Shown piece by piece: positions 6,006 to 10,626 of a stretch of 10,626 bases of DNA (position 1 is the stretch's first letter; every line of letters begins with the position of its first letter). The notes under the pieces are model-generated. The model worked only from the letters and a program-made list of their open reading frames with translations, was not told the origin of the DNA and made no database searches. The stretch lies in contig DSDH01000081.1 in NCBI GenBank assembly GCA_011055475.1, positions 1 to 10,626 of the forward strand. Direction: 5' to 3'. Position numbers and translations under genes: made by a program. Source of the stretch: Phycisphaerales bacterium (lineage in GTDB: Bacteria; Planctomycetota; Phycisphaerae; Sedimentisphaerales; Anaerohalosphaeraceae).

Positions 6006-6749
6006 TTAACGACCGCGGCCACGGAAGCCCCTACCGCCCGGCATAGCGCCCGGCATACCACCCGGCATACCCCCACCTTCCTCCATCCGTCGACGGAACT
6101 CGTCCCGCATCCGTTCGCGCTCCTCCGGCGAGGCATTCATGAATCGCTCGCGCATCTCGCGCATCCGGTCCATCATCTCCGGAGAGGGCTGGAGGCCGAA
6201 TCGACCCTGCGGCGGCCCGCCGGCCGGACGTCGATCCGAAGCGACACGTCCAGGCGCCCGGTCGTCCCCACGGGAGCCGCGATTGTTCGATGAACCCCGC
6301 CTTTGCTGATCCGTCATGTTATCCACGGCGAACGGCTGGAGCTCCACGCGTTGCCCCTCCCATTCGATGACCACCGCCGTCGGCCCGATCTCCAGGATCT
6401 TCGCCCCCGAGACCTCCTCGCCCACGGTGTAGGGCTTGTTGTCGAAGATCGCCAGGTCCCCGAAGATCCCCAGGCACACCGGCTGCTTCGGCTTCTGGGG
6501 CGGCGGCGCAAACATGTTCCGCCGCTTCAGCGCGTCGGCCTGGGAACGAAACTGCGACAACTGCTGCTCGATCGCCTTCTCATCGGGTTGCGTTTTCTCT
6601 TCGGCCGCCGCCAGCACCTCCGGCAGCCGAACCACGCGGATGCCGTACCCCACCGCATCCGCCAGGGCCGCCACGCCGAATACCCCCGCCAGCGCGATCA
6701 ACACCACGTTCACGTACCGCTTCTTGGCAACCCACTGATGGACCGTCAT
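6006..6749 (-). CDS. gspC: GspC/PilP-like inner-membrane clamp protein with Met/Gly/Arg-rich tail
   Basis: This 247-residue bitopic protein probably links the inner-membrane platform to the secretin. A short cytoplasmic N-terminus is followed by a membrane helix (about residues 13-30), a charged spacer with a helical EEK...QQLSQFRSQ segment, and then RNMF (77-80). The homology region, with pattern LGIFGDLAIFDNKPYTVGEE...AKILEIGPTAVVIEW (about 93-130), is the all-beta segment shared by GspC and PilP that contacts the N0 domain of the secretin. There is no PDZ domain. The C-terminal 100 residues are low-complexity: Arg/Gly/Asn-rich, then a strongly charged helix with repeated MREMRER/ERERMRDEF patterns (194-223), then an MPGG-MPGA-MPGG-GRGFRGRGR tail. 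ATG 6749 overlaps the gspM stop as ATGA, so translation is coupled. The stop is TAA. The gspC name rests on position and the homology region; a PilP-like name is equally defensible. Confidence 0.75.
   Translation of the reverse strand: MTVHQWVAKKRYVNVVLIALAGVFGVAALADAVGYGIRVVRLPEVLAAAEEKTQPDEKAIEQQLSQFRSQADALKRRNMFAPPPQKPKQPVCLGIFGDLAIFDNKPYTVGEEVSGAKILEIGPTAVVIEWEGQRVELQPFAVDNMTDQQRRGSSNNRGSRGDDRAPGRVASDRRPAGGPPQGRFGLQPSPEMMDRMREMRERFMNASPEERERMRDEFRRRMEEGGGMPGGMPGAMPGGRGFRGRGR
6034..6069 (-). repeat. Three 12-bp tandem repeats in the gspC-like 3' end
   Basis: Three consecutive 12-bp units on the plus strand, each ending in CCCGGCATA, encode three Met-Pro-Gly-Gly/Ala blocks near the C-terminus of the GspC-like protein. 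Units differ only in their first three bases. Such a repeat can expand or contract by slippage without breaking the frame, since the unit is a multiple of three. Confidence 0.85.
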
Positions 6750-7309
6750 AATCCGACCCCCGCTTTCGCTCCCGGCAGCCGCGCAAACGTCGACAGGGTC
6801 AACACGATGTCAACCTCTTGACGGTTCCGCGAGTCCGGCCGGATTTGAAGCTCCTCGACTCCCACGAAATACTTGTTCTCCGGCAGCCGCGCCAGCAGAT
6901 CCAACATCTGGGCCAACTGGCAGCGGGCCTTGCACTGTAAACGCAACGTCTTGTACGACCCGGACACCGCCTTGCGGGAGGCCTGATAGTCCAGACTCTT
7001 GGCCTTGATCCCCGCCCGGTTGAGCTGATCATTGAAGGCGTTGCGGAACAACACCGCCTGCTGGTCTTCCGTCTCGGGCATCGCAAACGTCGGCACCGCC
7101 GCCGCCACCGCCAATTGGCGCGCGCCGGGCCGCCCCGAGGTCCACTCCTCGACCTTGGCCAACTGCGCCCGCAACGCCCGCAACTGGGCCCGCGTCGTCT
7201 GCCACTCCCCCACCCAGCGCCCGCCGAAGTGGTACGCCAGGATCGCCACCACGGCGATCGCGCCCAGCGCGATGGCCCGCTGATCCCGCTCTGAAATACG
7301 AATCGCCAT
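6746..7309 (-). CDS. gspM: GspM-like inner-membrane assembly platform protein
   Basis: This 187-residue protein has the GspM layout. It has a short cytoplasmic N-terminus and one membrane helix (about residues 12-28, IALGAIAVVAILAYHFG). A coiled-coil stretch (about 35-55) follows, then a periplasmic ferredoxin-like domain (about 75-180) with alternating strands KTLRLQCKARC, NKYFVGVEELQIRP and EVDIVLTLSTFA. GspM partners GspL to anchor the ATPase and pseudopilin-assembly platform. ATG 7309 follows the gspL stop by 3 nt with a purine-rich GGGGGAAG upstream. The TGA stop overlaps the next ATG. The family call depends mainly on topology and on its place between gspL and gspC/gspD, since GspM sequences are poorly conserved. 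Confidence 0.78.
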   Translation of the reverse strand: MAIRISERDQRAIALGAIAVVAILAYHFGGRWVGEWQTTRAQLRALRAQLAKVEEWTSGRPGARQLAVAAAVPTFAMPETEDQQAVLFRNAFNDQLNRAGIKAKSLDYQASRKAVSGSYKTLRLQCKARCQLAQMLDLLARLPENKYFVGVEELQIRPDSRNRQEVDIVLTLSTFARLPGAKAGVGL

Positions 7310-7312
7310 CGT

Positions 7313-7822
7313 CTACTTCCCCCGGGTATACCGCAAGTAGTGGAACGTCACCTTCGACTGCACCTGATTCGTGGAGGTGTTCAACGTCGAGCCCAGAATC
7401 TGAACGTCGGAGATGCCGCTCTGGGACGCCAGTTTCTCCTCAAACTGGAACACCTGCTCGCGAGACCGAGCCGACAACGAAATCTGGACGGGCCGGCCTT
7501 TCTGGAACACAAAACTGTCCACCAGCATCCCGTCCGGCGTGCTCTCCTTGATTTTTGTCAACACGTCCAGAATGTCCGGCCGCTCCTCGTACACCTGCTC
7601 CCGCGTCTGGTAGTACGCCACGAGCGCCCCCAGCTTGGAACTCTTCAGACGCTCCAACTCGGCCCGATCCAACGACTTGGCCACGAACACCCAGACACCC
7701 AGCATCACCACCGCCGCCACCAGCGCCAGGCCCATCTGAACCAGCGCCCGCGTCAGTCCGCCGCCGGCCGCCGCCGGGTGGGGCTCGATCAGGTTCAGCA
7801 GCCCCGGCTCATCGTCCAGCAC
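7313..7822 (-). CDS. gspL: GspL, C-terminal part (membrane helix and PilN-like periplasmic domain), downstream of an in-frame stop
   Basis: This is the second part of an interrupted gspL. It is in exactly the same frame as the upstream part, separated only by the TAA at 7852-7850. It carries LLNLIEPHP (typical of the start of PilN-like segments), a membrane helix (about residues 26-46 from GTG 7822), a coiled-coil and a PilN/GspL-like ferredoxin domain (about 80-165, pattern ILDVLTKIKESTPDGMLVDSF...GRPVQISLSARS...VFQFEEKLASQSGISDVQI). GTG 7822 is the first possible start after the stop but has no good ribosome binding site (GAGGCG is 18 nt away). The next ATG lies inside the membrane helix. 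Independent translation is therefore doubtful unless it is coupled to the upstream stop. The TAG stop is 3 nt from gspM. Confidence 0.75.
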   Translation of the reverse strand: MLDDEPGLLNLIEPHPAAAGGGLTRALVQMGLALVAAVVMLGVWVFVAKSLDRAELERLKSSKLGALVAYYQTREQVYEERPDILDVLTKIKESTPDGMLVDSFVFQKGRPVQISLSARSREQVFQFEEKLASQSGISDVQILGSTLNTSTNQVQSKVTFHYLRYTRGK

Positions 7823-7849
7823 CAGCAGTCCCGCGCCGATCGCCTCGGC

Positions 7850-8740
7850 TTACGGGAACAGCGCCCCCGCATCGTCCGAGCCGCCCGCCACGCCAAGTCC
7901 GTTGGCCCGTGGCACCGCGTGCCGCACCGACACCCCCGCCCGCTCCAGATACGACACCAATGGACCGTGCGACGACGGCGCCGCCGCCAGCAAGAACACC
8001 CGGCCCGTCGCCATCGCATCCGAATCCAGCCGCCCCAACGCATTGCGCACATCGTGCACGAACAACTCCGCGGATGTGCCCGATGCCTCCGGCCCCTCCA
8101 GATCGCCCGACCCCACGTCGATGGTCGCCGCCTGCGTCAGCCGGCCCCCCTCCGTCAGAATCAGCCGGGTGTCCGCCTCCCGAACGTGCAGCAGCGCCGC
8201 CTTGTCACGATCCCCGCCGAAGCATATCCGCCACGCATGCGCCAGGGCCTGGCAATCCGGCACCACCACCGACGGCCCCGATGCACCCGCCCGCGAGGCC
8301 AACTCACTGAGCACCTGCTTGCGCACCGCCGCCAACGTGCATATCTGGCGATCCGGCCCGGCCGGCTCCGCGTACCAGGCCATCGCCATCTCATCCAGAC
8401 CCAGCGGCAACAGCGCCTCGGCCTGCATGCGAACCAGTCCGGCCAATTGCTCCGGACCGACCACGGGCAGTTCCAAGCGATAGAACGCCACCGCCGTTGA
8501 GTCCACCGCCACGACCACGCGAGGACCGCCCGACACCTCGCCCGAGCGATATCGCGAGCGCAACTCCGACAGAAACGACGACAGCGACACCCCCTCGTCT
8601 GCGGTCCGGTACTCCAGCAGCGTCACCCCGCCGCCCTCTCGACGCAGCACCGCCGCCCGATACGGCCCCCCGGCCGACGGCCCCGTGGACACCGCAACCA
8701 CGACCTCCGAAGAGATGTTCTGCCCCTGCTCCATATTCAA
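7850..8740 (-). CDS. gspL: GspL/PilM-like cytoplasmic actin-fold domain, ending at an in-frame TAA
   Basis: This 296-residue open frame matches the cytoplasmic part of GspL, an actin-like/PilM-type domain that docks the secretion ATPase GspE to the inner membrane. Visible traits are an N-terminal VVVAVSTG strand-loop, SFLSELRSRY, VVVAVDSTAVAFYRLELP, a PEQLAGLVRMQAEALLPL segment typical of PilM relatives, and IDVGSGDLEG. It stops at TAA 7852-7850 within what should be the closing segment (GALFP-stop-AEAIGAGLL), where PilM-type domains usually read YAxAxGLAL; the reading frame then continues into the membrane and PilN-like part. Without the stop the protein would be about 475 residues. The start is TTG 8740, overlapping the gspK TGA, with GGGAG 7 nt upstream; ATG 8734 is an alternative. 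Confidence 0.8.
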   Translation of the reverse strand: MNMEQGQNISSEVVVAVSTGPSAGGPYRAAVLRREGGGVTLLEYRTADEGVSLSSFLSELRSRYRSGEVSGGPRVVVAVDSTAVAFYRLELPVVGPEQLAGLVRMQAEALLPLGLDEMAMAWYAEPAGPDRQICTLAAVRKQVLSELASRAGASGPSVVVPDCQALAHAWRICFGGDRDKAALLHVREADTRLILTEGGRLTQAATIDVGSGDLEGPEASGTSAELFVHDVRNALGRLDSDAMATGRVFLLAAAPSSHGPLVSYLERAGVSVRHAVPRANGLGVAGGSDDAGALFP

Positions 8741-9951
8741 TAGATCGCTCCCTCGCGAAAATACAGGATCTGCGTCGGAGACTCGCCGCGGTCCACCACC
8801 GCCTCGACTTCGTACGATAATCCGCTACGATCCCCGGTCGCCACCACGTGAACAGTGTACACGTTCGACCGCGTGGTAACGTAATTCACGAACTCCTTGG
8901 CCAGGTCCAGCGTCACGGAGGGCACGTTCCGCAGGTCCGCCAGCGTCGTAATCCCCCCGGCCAGCCCCTCACGATAGGCCACGATGTCCTGCGCCACGGG
9001 CTCGTTGCCCCCCAACAACGCCGTCAAGACCCACGCCGGCGCCGTATTGACGTTCACCCGGCCTCGAATCCGCGACCGCCGCGTCGTCGTGATCTTGTCT
9101 GCAATGTCGTAAAATACCTGCTCGGTGATCGGCTCCGACTGCTCATCGCCCTGGGCGGCACTGGTCGCCTTGTCCAGCAGGTCCGCGATGCTGTCGTACC
9201 GCCGGTTCTGCGCGATCCATCGCGCCTGGGCCGCGCTGATCCCCAGCTCCTCCTGCAACTGCCGCTCGTTCGCCCGATTAATGTCGATCCGCGGGTTCCC
9301 GTCCGCGTCCACGTTCAGATCGTACGAGTAACACGTCAGGTAGCGGATCCATCCCTGGTTATAGTCAGAAATCGCCTCGGCTCCCCCGCCACGACCGTAC
9401 AACAGCGCCTGGGTCACCCCACGCACCTGCAGCAGCTCCCGGATCGTGCGAAAGTCGCCGTTCCGCGCCGGGTATCCCCGCTCGAGGTTCACGTAGTAAG
9501 GCGTCTCAACCCCCAGCTCTCGCGCCTCATCGTCGCTGTCGCGCCAGTCCAGAATCGCATCGGCGATCTCCTCGGTCATGTCCGGCAGCCACAACAACTG
9601 CTCCCGCGTGATGGTGTTGATATTGAGCTTGCCGGCCTCGTCGGTCACGGACACGGAGAACCGGCATCCATCCAGCACGATGTTGTTGAAGTCCGCCACC
9701 GCCATGTACGCGCTCCAGGGATCGTACAGGCTGTCGCTATCCCTCAGGTCCGACTCCAACACGGCGATCGCCCGCTCGAGGCCGGCCCGGGCGGCCCACT
9801 TGCACCGAATGCGATCCGACGCCGACATGCTGATCCGCGTGTCCATATACGTCTCTTGGGTGGCCACCGTCACCATCACGGCCAACAGCACCAGCACCCA
9901 CATCACCGCGATCAGCGCCACGGCCCGCCTGTTTTGACGCCCGTCGCTCAT
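8737..9951 (-). CDS. gspK: GspK minor pseudopilin
   Basis: GspK is the large minor pseudopilin that forms the tip complex with GspI and GspJ and starts pseudopilus assembly. The protein is 404 residues. It begins with a class III signal (basic RQNRR, then AVALIAVMWVLVLLAVMV); the likely cleavage is after Ala10 rather than the usual Gly, and there is no Glu at +5, which is normal for GspK. The family motifs are DEAGKLNINT (104-113), DAILDWRDSDDEARELG (131-147), and helix-hairpin-helix-like segments RIDINRANERQLQEELGIS (221-239) and GRVNVNTAPAWVLTALLG (297-314). ATG 9951 overlaps the gspJ stop (ATGA) and its own TGA overlaps the gspL TTG, so translation along the operon is coupled. Confidence 0.93.
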   Translation of the reverse strand: MSDGRQNRRAVALIAVMWVLVLLAVMVTVATQETYMDTRISMSASDRIRCKWAARAGLERAIAVLESDLRDSDSLYDPWSAYMAVADFNNIVLDGCRFSVSVTDEAGKLNINTITREQLLWLPDMTEEIADAILDWRDSDDEARELGVETPYYVNLERGYPARNGDFRTIRELLQVRGVTQALLYGRGGGAEAISDYNQGWIRYLTCYSYDLNVDADGNPRIDINRANERQLQEELGISAAQARWIAQNRRYDSIADLLDKATSAAQGDEQSEPITEQVFYDIADKITTTRRSRIRGRVNVNTAPAWVLTALLGGNEPVAQDIVAYREGLAGGITTLADLRNVPSVTLDLAKEFVNYVTTRSNVYTVHVVATGDRSGLSYEVEAVVDRGESPTQILYFREGAIY

Positions 9952-10626
9952 GATCCCCCCGTCCCGGTATTCATCGGACTGACGTCCTCGAATTCCGTCT
10001 CCGCCTCCTCATCCAGCGTCGCCTTGAGCCCCTCGGCCACCCGGGGAAACGTCACCGCAAAGCTGCGGATGATCGGGTGCTGTCCCTCCGGATCGTTGGG
10101 CCGCTGACCCACCAGCGTGACCTGCACCAGCTCCGGCAGCACACCCTGCTCCTCCGGCCACTGATCCAGCCACGCGTACCCGTCATAATACTGCACCTGA
10201 AACTGGACGACGTTCTCGGCGATCGTGGTCAACATCCCCCCCGTCGCCGCCATGTAATTCTCGTCATCGCGCGACAGCGTTACGATCGGACACACCCGGC
10301 GCGTCAGCACCCGACCCGATTCCGAGACGCCGTCCGCCAGTGCGTACTCCACCTCGTACACGTCCCCCTCCGGATAGCCGCGCCGCGCGGGAACGCCCGA
10401 GGTCGCCCACAGGATCACCTGGCTGCCCCCCGTCGTGGACGTCTCATCCACTCCCCCCACCAGTCGGGTCCGCTCGATCGTCGTATCCCGATAGAAATTC
10501 AAAAAGTCCCTCCGCAACAACTGCTCGGCGTACCGAATCTCATCCGTCGCCGCCGTCACCTCGGTAATCGACTGTCGCGCCGCCGCCACCGTGCGCAACG
10601 TCGCCACCGCCACCACGGTGATGAAC
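9948..10626 (-). CDS. gspJ: GspJ-like minor pseudopilin, 5' end beyond window
   Basis: The frame is open to the right edge of the window, so the N-terminal prepilin peptidase site is not visible. The first visible residues, FITVVAVATLRTVAAARQ, look like the end of the long N-terminal pseudopilin helix, followed by an amphipathic continuation (ITEVTAATDEIRYAEQLLRRDFLNFYRD), strand-rich segments (VILWATSGVPARRG, YEVEYALADG, VLTRRVCP) and VVQFQVQYYDGYAWLDQWP. The last of these is the pattern expected of GspJ, as are the late LPELVQVTLVG strand and the length. Position directly before gspK supports J. A GspI or other minor pseudopilin cannot be fully excluded from the part seen. The GTG at 10616 is an internal codon, not the start. 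Confidence 0.8.
   Translation of the reverse strand, partial: FITVVAVATLRTVAAARQSITEVTAATDEIRYAEQLLRRDFLNFYRDTTIERTRLVGGVDETSTTGGSQVILWATSGVPARRGYPEGDVYEVEYALADGVSESGRVLTRRVCPIVTLSRDDENYMAATGGMLTTIAENVVQFQVQYYDGYAWLDQWPEEQGVLPELVQVTLVGQRPNDPEGQHPIIRSFAVTFPRVAEGLKATLDEEAETEFEDVSPMNTGTGGS

Noticed and set aside
5972..6136. N-terminal extension of the secretin frame up to 6136
   Set aside because: The extra 55 codons read through the 3' end of the gspC-like gene, are Cys/Arg/Ala-rich and would bury the signal peptide. The TTG at 5971 has a near-perfect ribosome binding site.
6319..6327. TTATCCACG, one mismatch from a DnaA box
   Set aside because: It is inside the gspC-like coding region with no cluster of boxes and no AT-rich unwinding element, so an origin is not supported.
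7313..8740. Stop-codon reassignment or selenocysteine/pyrrolysine recoding to explain the gspL stop
   Set aside because: The codon is TAA, which is not used for selenocysteine (TGA) or pyrrolysine (TAG), and TAA, TAG and TGA all end other genes in this window normally.
1..10626. CRISPR array, tRNA, rRNA, insertion sequence or phage elements
   Set aside because: No regularly spaced repeats, clover-leaf-like sequence, rRNA motifs, transposase motifs or terminal inverted repeats were seen on either strand.

Overview
The window carries one strand of genes: every supported gene reads on the minus strand, so the story runs from high to low coordinates. Base composition is GC-rich throughout and long open frames appear on the plus strand, but these are compositional shadows. 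A diderm bacterium is certain from the type II secretion genes. The Planctomycetota (or a relative in the PVC group) is the best guess, based on the very long secretin, the GspC-like protein without a PDZ domain, the GAF-SpoIIE phosphatase and the cmk-plsC pair. That assignment is an inference, not proven here.

Region 1 (10626 to 2528) is the distal part of a type II secretion / type IV pilus-like operon in the order gspJ (5' end cut by the window), gspK, gspL, gspM, gspC-like, gspD. Junctions are tight: ATGA overlaps at J/K and M/C, a TTG start overlapping a TGA stop at K/L, a 3-nt gap at L/M, and a 34-nt gap before gspD, which has its own strong ribosome binding site and a TTG start. J and K are minor pseudopilins, L and M form the inner-membrane assembly platform, C links platform to secretin, and D is the outer-membrane channel. 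The ATPase (E), platform protein (F) and major pseudopilin (G) are not in the window and probably lie upstream. Two features stand out. gspL is cut by an in-frame TAA at the end of its actin-like domain. The secretin is about 1147 residues, with N0 followed by six N1-type repeats instead of the usual three.

Region 2 (2527 to 2231) is a 297-bp intergenic region. It holds a probable rho-independent terminator for the secretion operon, a small inverted repeat, and then, directly before the next gene, a perfect AGGAGG site serving a 13-codon leader ORF whose stop overlaps the next start codon. A TATAAT with an extended -10 lies inside that leader.

Region 3 (2230 to 1) is a housekeeping/signalling unit. 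It contains a GAF-SpoIIE-type PP2C phosphatase, then cytidylate kinase (cmk) overlapping it by 35 nt, then a PlsC-type lysophosphatidate acyltransferase that runs off the left edge. The plsC reading frame has no ATG, GTG or TTG start where homology says it should begin.

Three loci (gspL stop, plsC start, leader/phosphatase junction) could each be normalised by a single-base change, so sequence accuracy should be checked before biological weight is put on them.
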